64,000 nt of DNA from an uncultured Sulfitobacter sp. (GCA_947492925.1 CANLOQ010000002.1:186001-250000); one strand, 5' to 3'; shown: positions 17,960-27,004, counted from the stretch's first letter. Notes: generated by a model from the letters alone, not told the origin. Program-made: numbers and translations.

Positions 17960-20053
17960 TCAGCCAGAGATCAACCCCATGCTTTCGAGCTTGAGCAAGA
18001 CCTGATGGGCGCAGTTGTCCACATCCACGTTCTCAGTCTCGACGCTCAGTTCAGGGTTCTGTGGCACGTCGTAGGGGTCTGAAATTCCTGTGAATTCCTT
18101 GATCTTGCCTTCGCGCGCCAGCTTGTAGAGGCCCTTGCGGTCACGGCGCTCACACTCTTCGATGCTGGTGGCCACGTGTACTTCAACAAAGGCGCCAAAG
18201 GCTTCCACATCCTCACGCACCGCGCGGCGCGTGGTTGCGTAGGGCGCGATGGGCGCACAGATGGCGATACCGCCGTTCTTGGTGATCTCGCTTGCCACAT
18301 AGCCGATGCGGCGGATGTTCAGATCGCGGTGCTCTTTGGAGAAGCCCAGCTCGGAGCTGAGGTTTTTGCGCACGATGTCACCATCCAGCAGCGTCACAGG
18401 GCGTCCGCCCATCTCCATCAGTTTGACCATCAAAGCATTCGCGATGGTGGATTTGCCGGAGCCTGAGAAACCGGTGAAGAACACGGTGAAGCCCTGCTGT
18501 GAACGCGGCGGCTTGGTGCGGCGCAATTCCTTGACCACTTCGGGGAAAGAGAACCACTCGGGGATCTCCAGACCTTCCTGCAGGCGGCGGCGCAGTTCTG
18601 TGCCCGAAATGTTCAGGATCGTGATGTTGTCCTTGTCCTCGATTTCGTCGATGGCCTCGTATTGGGCGCGTTCCTGCACCCAGACCATGTGTTTGAAATC
18701 GACCATTTCGATGCCCATTTCTTCCTGATGCTCGCGGAAGAGGTCCTGCGCGTCATAGGGGCCATAGAAATCTTCACCGGCTGAGTTCTTGCCTGGGCCT
18801 GCGTGATCGCGGCCGACGATGAAATGCGTACACCCGTGGTTCTTGCGGATCAGGCCATGCCAGACCGCCTCGCGCGGGCCCGCCATACGCATGGCAAGGT
18901 TCAGCAGGGACATGTTGGTGGTGGCCGCCGGATATTTGTCCAGCACCGCCTCGTAACAGCGCACGCGGGTGAAATGATCCACATCGCCCGGTTTGGTCAT
19001 GCCGACAACGGGATGGATGAGCAGGTTCGCCTGTGCCTCGCGCGCGGCGCGGAAGGTCAGTTCCTGATGTGCGCGGTGCAGCGGGTTGCGCGTCTGGAAG
19101 GCCACAACCTTGCGCCAGCCCAGTTTGCGAAAATAGGCGCGCAATTCGTTTGGCGTGTCGCGGCGGGCGCGGAAATCGTAGTGCACGGGCTGCTGGATGC
19201 CGGTCACGGGACCGCCCAGATAAATCTTGCCCGCCTGATTGTGCAGATAGTTGACGGCGGGGTGTGCGTCATCGTCGGCGCCGAATACTTTCTCGGCTTC
19301 ATGCGCCTTGTTCGGCTCCCAGCGGTCGGTCACGGTCATCGTGGCAAGGATCACACCCTCTTGGTCGCGCAGGGCAATGTCCTGCCCGATCTCAAGCGAA
19401 GCGGCAAAATCTTCAGAGACGTCAAGGTTGATGGGCATCGGCCACAGTGTGCCATCCGCCAGACGCATGTTGTCGACAACGCCGTTGTAGTCGTCCTCGG
19501 ACAGGAACCCTTTGAGCGGGTTGAAGCCGCCGTTCATCAGCAATTCCAGATCACAGATCTGGCGCGGGGTCAGGTCGTGGCTGACCAGATCCGCGGCCTC
19601 GGTCTTCATTTTCTGGGCGGATTCGTAGGAAACATAGAGTTCCGGGATGGGGGCGAGGTTGTTCTGCATGATCGTGGTCCTGGATGTTGAAGGAGTGTAG
19701 GTGCTGCCGGCGCCGGTCAGTTCGGCGTGCAGCGCGTCGTATTCCGCGAATTTGCGGGCAAGGAAATGGTCGGCAAGGCGGGTCTTTTCGGCAGCACCGC
19801 GATGGGTGAGAGTGTAGGAATACCGCTGGCGGCGATCGCTGCTGTCGCGGTCACCAACTGTGATGAACCCACGTGTGACGGCAGATTTCAGCAGTGTGTT
19901 CAGCCTGCCTAAAGACACATCCAGCGCCGCCGCTGTGACCCGCTGCGAGGCCGCAGGCGCAAGGTCCACCTGACGCAGCAGGCGGAAAAGCAGATCGTCC
20001 TCATCGGTTGTGGTCATGGGGCTTGGCATGGTGAGCGTGGATTGTTTGTTCAT
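17960..20053 (-). CDS. MarR-like winged helix fused to ATP sulfurylase / APS kinase
   Basis: A single 697-codon frame. Residues 18-112 match the MarR family EPS-associated regulator type, with ASQRVTAAALDVSLGRLNTL as the helix-turn-helix and a long C-terminal helix. Residues 129-520 are ATP sulfurylase (RNPLHRAH, His326 and His329). The last 170 residues are APS kinase with the P-loop GFSGSGKST at 531-539. The enzyme part activates sulfate to PAPS. It alone would be 569 residues starting at Met129 (base 19669), which has AGGA 9 bases ahead, so both full and short forms are possible. A GTG at 20065 is another start. Two palindromes cover the start. Confidence 0.88.
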   Translation of the reverse strand: MNKQSTLTMPSPMTTTDEDDLLFRLLRQVDLAPAASQRVTAAALDVSLGRLNTLLKSAVTRGFITVGDRDSSDRRQRYSYTLTHRGAAEKTRLADHFLARKFAEYDALHAELTGAGSTYTPSTSRTTIMQNNLAPIPELYVSYESAQKMKTEAADLVSHDLTPRQICDLELLMNGGFNPLKGFLSEDDYNGVVDNMRLADGTLWPMPINLDVSEDFAASLEIGQDIALRDQEGVILATMTVTDRWEPNKAHEAEKVFGADDDAHPAVNYLHNQAGKIYLGGPVTGIQQPVHYDFRARRDTPNELRAYFRKLGWRKVVAFQTRNPLHRAHQELTFRAAREAQANLLIHPVVGMTKPGDVDHFTRVRCYEAVLDKYPAATTNMSLLNLAMRMAGPREAVWHGLIRKNHGCTHFIVGRDHAGPGKNSAGEDFYGPYDAQDLFREHQEEMGIEMVDFKHMVWVQERAQYEAIDEIEDKDNITILNISGTELRRRLQEGLEIPEWFSFPEVVKELRRTKPPRSQQGFTVFFTGFSGSGKSTIANALMVKLMEMGGRPVTLLDGDIVRKNLSSELGFSKEHRDLNIRRIGYVASEITKNGGIAICAPIAPYATTRRAVREDVEAFGAFVEVHVATSIEECERRDRKGLYKLAREGKIKEFTGISDPYDVPQNPELSVETENVDVDNCAHQVLLKLESMGLISG

Positions 20054-20098
20054 TCGTGAACGCACTTAGTCCAAAAAGTTTGTTCATGGAAGAACAAA
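20045..20098. promoter_or_regulatory. Twin palindromic operator over the start of the regulator-sat-cysC gene
   Basis: A perfect inverted repeat TTTGTTC-N6-GAACAAA lies at 20079-20098. A second copy, TTTGTTC-N6-GAACGCA, with 5 of 7 matches in its right arm, lies at 20045-20064. The copies have the same arm and spacer lengths and are 34 bases apart. The second covers the ATG at 20053. This looks like a pair of dimer sites for the encoded winged-helix domain. Confidence 0.7.
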
Positions 20099-20156
20099 TT
20101 TCGCACGTAGCGGCCTATCGTGCTATTTCCGCCGCACCCAAGGTCGTTCGATCTGA

Positions 20157-21863
20157 TCAGACCTGCGCTGTGGCGGCCCCGGTCAACGCCTTGAGGTGCT
20201 CGTGCAATGCGCCTGCGTCTTTCAGGGGCAGGGCCTCCAGCGGGGCCGCAACGCCGCGCAGATCAAGCACGACAAGCGCTTTGCGGGGTACGTCCCATCC
20301 AGCTGCGCGCAGGACCGGCAGTGAGATCAACGCTTGCACGCCCTCTGCTTTCGTCGCCCCCTCGATCCGGGAGGCGGTGTTGACCGTATCCCCGATCAGC
20401 GTGCGGGGGGCCTGACCGGCGGCCCCGATTTCACCCAGCACCACATTGCCCAGATGCGCGCCCACACCGATGGCAACGGGAGGCTCTCCCTCCCGGCTAA
20501 GGGTCTGGTTAAAGCCTTCCAGTGACCGGGCAATCCCTTCGATGGCGCGCAGCGCGGCCCGGGCTGAGCCTTGTGCGTCGGGGGCTTCAAAAAGCGCCAG
20601 AAAGCCGTCGCCAAGGTATTTGTCCACGCTGCCACCTTCGGCGTTGATGGCGGGCACGATGGCGTCGAAAAAGCGGTTCAGCAGGAACACCACGTCATAG
20701 GGCAATTGCCCGGTGGTACGGGCGGTAAAGCCGCGCATGTCTAGAAACAGCACCGCCAGTTCCTTTTCCTCGCCCTGACTGGCGTGTTCGCGCAACTTGC
20801 TTTTTCCGTCGGGCCGAAAAACGCGGAAAACGGTGGTGGGCTGTTGTGGTCTGATCTGGCAAGCCAGACGGGTGTTGCCCTGCGCCCCCACGGCGGCAAG
20901 GCTGCGCGCCTCGGCCTCGCTGGGCGGATGCAGCTGGTCGGCCCCGTCTTCCACAACGACGCGACAGGTGGTGCAGCGGCCGCGCCCGCCACACAGGGCC
21001 GCATGGGGCACGCCGCGCAGGCGCGACATCTCAAGCAGGGTCAGGCCACGGGGCGCGCGTATTTCCGGCCCGGCTGCATAGCGGATGGTGACCGACCGTC
21101 GCCGCACCATGACGTAGCGGATCAGGTATCCCGCGATGACCAGCGCGGTGATGCCGCCCAGAACCCAGCGCATCTGCTCGGTCAGCGTGACCAGTGCGGC
21201 AAAGGTCTCTGAGTCGGGAAAATTGAACCGCTCCAGCAGCGTTTCGCGCTGCGCATCCTGGGCAAAGGCGTCTCTGATCCGGCGGCCCTCCACAAGAAAC
21301 CCCGCCAACGCGAAGGCCGGTACAAGTGCAGCCGTGCCGCTGAGCAAGGGCAGATTGCGTCGCCACCAGACCTTGCCGCGCAGCCAGAAATGCAGGCCGA
21401 TACACCCGTGTAGCCAGACAATCAGCAGCAGCAGGCTTTGCTTCCAGCCGTCCCAGCTGCCGATCAACAGCAGCATGATATAACTCATCTCGTCGTTGAC
21501 GCCGAAAAACGTATGCGCGGTGCGGGTGTGGATCAGGTGGGCTGCCAGCAGGATGGGAATAAGCACCCCAAGGGTAATCTGTACGGCTTCCCAGACGGGC
21601 ATCCGCAACGTGCCACGGCCCGCCAGCTTGACCAGTGAAAGCGTGATGTGAACGGCAAAAGCACCGTAAATCACGACCGTCCCGAAAAGCGACCGTGTGA
21701 CCACCTGCCGCCAGTCCTGCGCTGCATGAAGCCACTGGGGCGAAAACAACCCCAGACCGATGTTCAGAAAATGGGTCAGGGCGTAGACAAACAGGATCAG
21801 ACCGCTTGCGATACGCAATTGCGTGGCCAAGGTGCCGCGCCAAAGGTCTGCCATGCCTGTCAC
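20157..21863 (-). CDS. Membrane adenylate cyclase with [2Fe-2S] ferredoxin domain
   Basis: A 568-residue protein with three parts. Residues 12-250 hold about six membrane helices bearing His31, His72, His109, His112, His152 and His158. Residues 256-350 are a plant-type ferredoxin domain with Cys291, Cys297, Cys300 and Cys335. Residues 368-550 are a class III cyclase with metal Asp375 in LFLDMRGFT, a GDGFLALF loop and NTASRIEGATK. It should make cAMP at the inner membrane, with redox or electron input through the cluster. It lies upstream of sat-cysC but is divided from it by the operator region. Architecture is read directly; heme binding is inference. Confidence 0.88.
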   Translation of the reverse strand: MTGMADLWRGTLATQLRIASGLILFVYALTHFLNIGLGLFSPQWLHAAQDWRQVVTRSLFGTVVIYGAFAVHITLSLVKLAGRGTLRMPVWEAVQITLGVLIPILLAAHLIHTRTAHTFFGVNDEMSYIMLLLIGSWDGWKQSLLLLIVWLHGCIGLHFWLRGKVWWRRNLPLLSGTAALVPAFALAGFLVEGRRIRDAFAQDAQRETLLERFNFPDSETFAALVTLTEQMRWVLGGITALVIAGYLIRYVMVRRRSVTIRYAAGPEIRAPRGLTLLEMSRLRGVPHAALCGGRGRCTTCRVVVEDGADQLHPPSEAEARSLAAVGAQGNTRLACQIRPQQPTTVFRVFRPDGKSKLREHASQGEEKELAVLFLDMRGFTARTTGQLPYDVVFLLNRFFDAIVPAINAEGGSVDKYLGDGFLALFEAPDAQGSARAALRAIEGIARSLEGFNQTLSREGEPPVAIGVGAHLGNVVLGEIGAAGQAPRTLIGDTVNTASRIEGATKAEGVQALISLPVLRAAGWDVPRKALVVLDLRGVAAPLEALPLKDAGALHEHLKALTGAATAQV

Positions 21864-21914
21864 TCCCGCTGCGGCACAAGTGTGCGGCGCAGCGGATAGC
21901 CCGTCAAGCGGGGG

Positions 21915-22925
21915 TTACTCCGCGACCTGCGCGCCGTAACCCAAAGGCAATGACGTGTCCTTGCCGCCCTCGATCTCGGCGTCCTCGCCAACCTCGGCCA
22001 GAAACCGCTCTGCCTCAAGCGCGGCCATGCAGCCCATGCCAGCCGATGTAACCGCTTGCCGGTACTTGTGATCGGTCAGATCACCGGCGGCAAAGACGCC
22101 AGGGATTGAGGTCTCGGTGCTGTCGGGTTTGGTTACCACGTAGCCGCCCATATGGGTTTCAAGCGTGTCCTTGACCAGTTCATTCGCGGGCGCGTGGCCG
22201 ATGGCGACAAACACGCCATTGCACGGAATATCCGTAATCTCGCCCGTTTTGGTGTGTTTGACCTTCACACCCTCGACACCCAGTGGGCTGTTGCCACCGT
22301 AGACCTCTTCCAACTCGTGAAACCACAGGGGTTCGATCTTGGGGTTTTTCATCAGGCGGTTGATCAGGATCTTCTCGGCCCGCAACTCATCCCGGCGGTG
22401 AATGAGCGTGACCTTTGAGGCGAAGTTCGTCAGGAAAAGCGCCTCTTCCACAGCCGTGTTACCGCCGCCGATCACCACGATCTCTTGTCCGCGGTAAAAG
22501 AACCCATCGCAGGTCGCACAGGCGGAAACGCCGAAACCTTTGAATTTCTCTTCGCTCTCCAGCCCCAGCCATTTGGCGCGCGCGCCGGTGGCAAGGATCA
22601 CCGCATCGGCAACATATGTGGTGCCGCTGTCGCCCTTGGCGTGAAACGGACGCGAGGACAGATCAAGATCGGTGATGATGTCCCCGATGATTTCGGTGCC
22701 CATCGCCTTTGCGTGCGCTTCCATGCGCACCATCAGGTCCGGGCCCTGCACTTCGGTATCGCCGGGCCAGTTCTCGACTTCGGTGGTGGTGGTCAACTGG
22801 CCGCCGGGCTCGATCCCCTGCACCAGAATGGGCTCCAGCATCGCACGGCTGGCGTAGACCCCGGCGGTATAGCCCGCAGGGCCGGAGCCGATGATCAGAA
22901 CCTTGGTTTTGCGTGTGTCGGCCAT
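21915..22925 (-). CDS. trxB: Thioredoxin reductase
   Basis: A 336-residue FAD/NADPH enzyme that reduces thioredoxin in the cytosol. It has [13 protein letters not shown] at residues 13-25 for FAD, the redox pair CATC followed by [20 protein letters not shown] for NADPH, and the C-terminal [17 protein letters not shown]. The start at 22925 fits the family; the open frame further right lacks homology. It is divergent from an Lrp/AsnC regulator, a common arrangement in this group. No clear terminator separates it from the cyclase gene. Confidence 0.96.
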   Translation of the reverse strand: MADTRKTKVLIIGSGPAGYTAGVYASRAMLEPILVQGIEPGGQLTTTTEVENWPGDTEVQGPDLMVRMEAHAKAMGTEIIGDIITDLDLSSRPFHAKGDSGTTYVADAVILATGARAKWLGLESEEKFKGFGVSACATCDGFFYRGQEIVVIGGGNTAVEEALFLTNFASKVTLIHRRDELRAEKILINRLMKNPKIEPLWFHELEEVYGGNSPLGVEGVKVKHTKTGEITDIPCNGVFVAIGHAPANELVKDTLETHMGGYVVTKPDSTETSIPGVFAAGDLTDHKYRQAVTSAGMGCMAALEAERFLAEVGEDAEIEGGKDTSLPLGYGAQVAE

Positions 22926-23052
22926 CTGGAAACCCCCGGGCGATGTGTTGCAGCCCCGCTGATATAGACGTGCATCGCGGCTTCTTAAACCCCCAACGGC
23001 AGGTGGATAAATGGGTCTGCGCGCCGGAGACACAAAGCACTGCAGAAAGATA

Positions 23053-23102
23053 ATTGCGCCGCTGCGAAACATTATTGCGCCCGCTGGCGGCACTGCTATA
23101 AG
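23053..23102 (+). promoter_or_regulatory. Probable lrp promoter with direct repeats
   Basis: TTGCGC at 23075-23080 and TATAAG at 23097-23102 with a 16-base spacer form a plausible promoter 25 bases before the lrp start. The segment ATTGCGCC(C)GCTG occurs at 23053 and again at 23074, a step of 21 bases or two helical turns. The second copy overlaps the -35 element, as an autoregulatory site would. Confidence 0.45.
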
Positions 23103-23127
23103 AATCGCAAATTGAAAGGGACATTCA

Positions 23128-23628
23128 ATGGCAGGGACACGGCTCGACCCGATTGATCGGAAGATTTTGGCTGAGCTACAGGCAGACGGGCGCATGACCA
23201 ATGTGGAATTGGCCAAAAGGGTGGGCATTTCTGCGCCGCCCTGTCTGCGCCGGGTGCGGACGCTGGAAGAGCAGGGCTTTATCCGGGGCTACCACGCTGA
23301 CGTTGACGCGCGCGAATTGGGGTTCGAGGTACAGGTTTTTGCGATGGTCGGTCTGGCCAGCCAGGCCGAAGCGGATCTGAGCGCATTTGAACAGAAGTGC
23401 CGGGAGTGGCCGCTGGTTCGGGAATGTCATATGCTGAACGGCGAGGTTGATTTCGTTCTGAAATGCGTGGCCCCTGATCTGTCTTCGTTTCAAAGCTTTC
23501 TGACCGGCGATCTGTTGACCACGCCGAATGTTGAAAGCGTCAAGACCAGCCTTGTCATTCGCGTTGCCAAGGATCAACCGGGTGTGCCCTTTGACGTTCT
23601 GGAAAAGCGGCTGGAAACAGCCCCCTGA
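23128..23628 (+). CDS. Lrp/AsnC family transcriptional regulator
   Basis: A 166-residue regulator. The N-terminal helix-turn-helix spans about residues 6-60 ([28 protein letters not shown], seen in part). A RAM ligand-binding domain follows, with GEVDFVLKC near residue 110. Members bind amino acids and switch amino acid and redox genes. It is divergent from trxB with 202 bases between and may control it, as well as itself. The effector is unknown. Confidence 0.92.
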   Translation: MAGTRLDPIDRKILAELQADGRMTNVELAKRVGISAPPCLRRVRTLEEQGFIRGYHADVDARELGFEVQVFAMVGLASQAEADLSAFEQKCREWPLVRECHMLNGEVDFVLKCVAPDLSSFQSFLTGDLLTTPNVESVKTSLVIRVAKDQPGVPFDVLEKRLETAP

Positions 23629-23677
23629 CCCATTGGGGCAAGGGGCCTTCAGTCAGGCGAAGCCGTAAAGTGCGGCC

Positions 23678-24463
23678 CTAGATCGCGTCGATTTCCGCGT
23701 CACGCTCCGGTGCGCGCGGATGGGCGAGCGGGCCGAAGTCCGTGATATGACCCACTTGGGGAAACATGCCCAGAAATCTGTCACGCAGGGAATGCGATAC
23801 TGATTTCGTGGCGTTTGCGCCGGGGTGGAATGTTTCCATCTCGACACCGCCGGCGCTGATGGCCGCGTGACGGTCCAGACATATGTGGAATAAACGCACG
23901 GGTGTTGGAGGGACCACCTCGATCACGTTCACACCATCCAGAAACTCCCGCACCGGGGTCAGCATCCGCTTTTCCCCAGCGATCGACCGCAGATGATGCG
24001 GTGTGTGCAGGATGCGCGCAGCAGGGCCGACAGTCAGGAACGTATTGGGTCGCCCCTGACCAAATGTGTCGGCCATGACCCGCAAAAGCGGCATGCGACG
24101 GCCCGTATCAGCGGGGATAAAACTGCTTGATCCAACCCAGATCAGCCGCGCGGGCTCTCCCGTGGATGTGTTCAGCATATCACCCGGCTGCAAATCCTCG
24201 ACGGCCACATCCCCATGCGGGGTGGCAATCAGCGTGCCACGGGCGAAAGCAGCAAAGGCGTTTTCAAACAGTGGTATCGCCGGAGCCTTGTCCTGCCCGA
24301 TGTAGAGAGACCCGTCGGACCGCAGGGCGGCGATTTCAAAATTACGCATTGGCAATTTGCCCACCGGCGACATGCCCGGACCGGACGGCGAAGCAGAGGA
24401 AAATCCCCCGATGGATGAGGAAGCAGAAGAAGGGCCGGGGCCCGTGGCAGCAGTCAGTGTCAT
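23678..24463 (-). CDS. Free-standing Hint-domain protein lacking the catalytic cysteine
   Basis: A 261-residue protein. The first 50 residues are a Ser/Gly/Pro-rich tail. A Hint_2-type domain follows, recognised by GTLIATPHGDVAVEDLQPGD around residues 76-95, written in part, and HHLRSIAG farther on. Where active Hint domains have Cys-Phe-Thr, this one reads AFARGT, so the nucleophile cysteine is missing and self-splicing is not expected. AAGGTGA ahead of 24463 supports that start. It lies downstream of a region with repeated CGCCAATT blocks. Secretion and function are unknown. Confidence 0.8.
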   Translation of the reverse strand: MTLTAATGPGPSSASSSIGGFSSASPSGPGMSPVGKLPMRNFEIAALRSDGSLYIGQDKAPAIPLFENAFAAFARGTLIATPHGDVAVEDLQPGDMLNTSTGEPARLIWVGSSSFIPADTGRRMPLLRVMADTFGQGRPNTFLTVGPAARILHTPHHLRSIAGEKRMLTPVREFLDGVNVIEVVPPTPVRLFHICLDRHAAISAGGVEMETFHPGANATKSVSHSLRDRFLGMFPQVGHITDFGPLAHPRAPERDAEIDAI

Positions 24464-24615
24464 GCGATCACCTTTTCTCAGGTTGGTCACATCCGTGTCG
24501 GCCCCCACCGACAAGCACGGAAATAACGGAGGTCATTTCAGTTCGTCTATGTGAACTAAAACGCCTGAACCTGCGGTGATTGTCAAAGTTTGAACAACAT
24601 TAATACAGAATTTAG

Positions 24616-24690
24616 CGCCAATTGGCGTGAATTTCGCGGTTCTGTTTCCGCCAATTTGGTTAACTTTGCCATAATTCGCCCGAATTGGCG
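24616..24690. repeat. Repeated CGCCAATT blocks upstream of the Hint gene
   Basis: A perfect 12-base palindrome CGCCAATTGGCG at 24616-24627, a CGCCAATT copy at 24649-24656 and an AATTGGCG copy at 24683-24690. The 10-mer AATTGGCGTG occurs twice, at 24620 and 24683. The copies lie about 33 bases apart in AT-rich DNA, 150-230 bases ahead of the Hint gene, and could be regulator sites. Confidence 0.5.
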
Positions 24691-24773
24691 TGCCCCGGAG
24701 GCGAATCAACGCGACCGGGGCAGGATCATGGATCAAAGTGCCCGAGCGGCGCTCAGGCAGCAGTTATGGAGGC

Positions 24774-24917
24774 TCAGGCAGACTTGCGCAGCTTTGGTTC
24801 CGCGTTGCGTTTCGCGATAAACGCGGCCCGGCGCGCGCCGCGCGTCCACGGCATGACGGTGTCTTCCTTGGCTGCCGCTGCGACGATGCCTTTGATGAAG
24901 CGTGTGTTCGTTTTCAT
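24774..24917 (-). CDS. 47-residue basic small protein
   Basis: A short gene starting with MKTNTRFIKGIVAAAAKEDT and containing a PWTRGARRAAFIAKR block, which looks like a conserved small-protein core rather than random sequence. GAGGAA lies 8 bases before the ATG, and codon use resembles the neighbours. The protein is strongly basic (Arg/Lys-rich) with no hydrophobic segment. I recall similar small proteins in related roseobacters but have no function for them. It lies between the Hint gene and pgeF on the same strand. Confidence 0.68.
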   Translation of the reverse strand: MKTNTRFIKGIVAAAAKEDTVMPWTRGARRAAFIAKRNAEPKLRKSA

Positions 24918-25193
24918 TACTCTGTTCCTCGATTTGTTTGACATGGGCTTGCTGCCCTTGATTGAGGATGAATATGGCGGGCCAATCGGGCCTGACTTTG
25001 GCAATGCGGAAAATTTTCCAAAGACTTGATGGGTTTGCTGTGCCGCAATGTGGCCGGGCTGCCCCATTCGACGGGAGCGCTTGTTTTTCTGGTTAATTCT
25101 TTGGTGCAGCGGATCAATCTGTCGGATTTTGCAGGATTGTTTCCACACTCAGGGGGCCGAAATGGGGCACCGGATGCCGCAATTGTGTCAAGA

Positions 25194-25949
25194 TCACAGG
25201 GTGATGACGGTAATCAGACGGCCGTAATCGGCCTCTTTGGCGTGTGTCGCGCGGCGGTAGGAATAGAATCGGTCCGCGTCCGAATAGGTGCAATGGCGGG
25301 TCCATTCCGCATGGCCGACACCGGCGGCCCGCAGGCGGCTCAGACCAAAACCGGGCAGGTCAAACAACAGCCGGTCGTCAACACCGGGCGCGAAAAAGCG
25401 GCTGAATTCCGGGTCGTGGGTCAGGAAATCCTCAAAAAATTCGGGCCCGACCTCATAGGCGCGCTGGCTGATGCAGGGTCCGATGGCCGCTGTGATGTTG
25501 CCGCGTTCCGCCCCCAGCGCCACCATCGCATCCACTGTTGCCTCCATCACACCGTCAAGTGCGCCGCGCCAGCCGGCATGCGCCGCCCCGATCACGCCGG
25601 CATCGGGGTCCGCAAAAAGGACGGGCTGGCAATCCGCACTCAGCACCGACAGGGCCAGACCGGGGGTTTTGGTGACGAGAGCATCGGCGCGTGGTTTTTC
25701 GGGCAGGGGGGCGGTGACGCTGACCACATCCGCCGAATGGACCTGATGAACCCCCAGCAGATGCGCGGGCGGCACGCCCATCGCGTCAGCCACACGATCA
25801 CGGTTGATTGTCACGACTTCGGATTGATCGCTGCTGCCCTGACCACAATTCAGGCCCGCGAACACGCCCGACGACGCGCCGCCCCGTCGGGTAAAAAACC
25901 CGTGACGGGTCTGGGCAAGGCTGTCGGAGGTCAGGATTTCAAGTGTCAT
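25194..25949 (-). CDS. pgeF: Peptidoglycan editing factor / purine nucleoside phosphorylase-like (PgeF)
   Basis: A 251-residue protein of the DUF152 / YfiH family. The metal and substrate residues are visible in LGVHQVHSADV near residue 65, SADCQPVLF near residue 103 and GAAHAGWRG. Members have been linked to removing misincorporated residues from peptidoglycan precursors and to purine nucleoside cleavage. Its ATG overlaps the methyltransferase stop as ATGA, so it is the last gene of a coupled lgt / methyltransferase / pgeF operon. Confidence 0.92.
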   Translation of the reverse strand: MTLEILTSDSLAQTRHGFFTRRGGASSGVFAGLNCGQGSSDQSEVVTINRDRVADAMGVPPAHLLGVHQVHSADVVSVTAPLPEKPRADALVTKTPGLALSVLSADCQPVLFADPDAGVIGAAHAGWRGALDGVMEATVDAMVALGAERGNITAAIGPCISQRAYEVGPEFFEDFLTHDPEFSRFFAPGVDDRLLFDLPGFGLSRLRAAGVGHAEWTRHCTYSDADRFYSYRRATHAKEADYGRLITVITL

Positions 25950-27004
25950 GTGGCCACTCCGGGGGGAACGGCGCTGCCGCTTTGGTGCAGCGCCAAAACT
26001 TTGAACAGATTTCCCATTTCTTGCGGGTGCGTCAACCGTCGATGCGCCGCGACATGCGATTGCAACGGTTGCCCGCTGAGGTGTTTGGCAAGGCTTTGGG
26101 CCCGCGGGGTGATACCCAACTGCTCCAGAAACACGCCCTGAGGCGTCAGGGCGGCGTGGGCCGTCCCGGCAGCGGCAGCCAGCGCCCGAAAGTCAACGTG
26201 GGCCGTCAGATCAGCCGCGCCCGGTGTGGCCAGCGGTGACACTTTCTGGTGGGCGCGCACGGCCTGCAGGGTGTCACCGGTGCCCCCCCAATCGCCATAG
26301 TCGATGATCACCGCGGCACCGCCATTGGCTTCGATATGGGCGCCAACCCCGGCGATGATGGGCGCGGCGGCGGCGCAGACTTCGACCAGCGTGCCGTCAG
26401 CGGCGTCGCCGTGCAGTGGGTCAAGCGCGGGCTGCGGCTGTGCGGGGGCCAGACCAAAGGCCAGTGCATCCCCGGTCAGCCCCACCTGTCGCTCGCGCCA
26501 CTGGGTGCCCTCGCGCAGGAACTGGCGGATCGGGAGCGCGTCAAAAAATTCGTTTGCCACAAGGAAAAGCGGCTGCGGCGCAAGGCGGTCAAGCGTGTCC
26601 GCCCATGCCACATCATAGGCGTTGAGCGTTTGCGCCTGCACATTGCGCAGGGCGGGCGATGCCTCGACCAGCACGATCTCGGCGGCCTCGACAAAACCGG
26701 GCACGGCCTTGCAGGCGCGCAAGACATCCGCCATCAGGGTGCCCCGGCCCGGCCCAAGCTCTGCCAATGTGAAGGATGCGGGCGCCCCCTGACTGATCCA
26801 TGTCTGCGCCAGACATAGCCCCAGAAGCTCTCCGAACATCTGGCTGATCTCGGGGGCAGTGGTGAAATCGCCTTCGGTGCCCAAGGGATCGCGCGTGGTG
26901 TAATAGCCCAGCGTCGGGTGCAGCAGGCAGGTTGTCATGTATTCGTCAATCCGCATCGGCCCCTGCGTGGCGATGCGGCTGGTGATATGTGCCAGCAGGC
27001 TCAT
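25946..27004 (-). CDS. NDUFAF7-like class I SAM-dependent methyltransferase
   Basis: A 352-residue member of the DUF185 (MidA/NDUFAF7) family. The N-terminus [14 protein letters not shown] and [22 protein letters not shown] (in part) are diagnostic, as is [10 protein letters not shown] for the SAM site near residue 87. The mitochondrial relative methylates an arginine of a complex I subunit, so a role in NADH dehydrogenase maturation is possible here. It is joined to lgt and to pgeF by ATGA overlaps on both sides. Confidence 0.88.
   Translation of the reverse strand: MSLLAHITSRIATQGPMRIDEYMTTCLLHPTLGYYTTRDPLGTEGDFTTAPEISQMFGELLGLCLAQTWISQGAPASFTLAELGPGRGTLMADVLRACKAVPGFVEAAEIVLVEASPALRNVQAQTLNAYDVAWADTLDRLAPQPLFLVANEFFDALPIRQFLREGTQWRERQVGLTGDALAFGLAPAQPQPALDPLHGDAADGTLVEVCAAAAPIIAGVGAHIEANGGAAVIIDYGDWGGTGDTLQAVRAHQKVSPLATPGAADLTAHVDFRALAAAAGTAHAALTPQGVFLEQLGITPRAQSLAKHLSGQPLQSHVAAHRRLTHPQEMGNLFKVLALHQSGSAVPPGVAT

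Noticed and set aside
25026-26141. A 371-codon plus-strand frame opposite pgeF
   Set aside because: It covers pgeF and part of the methyltransferase in antisense and is low in plausible protein features.
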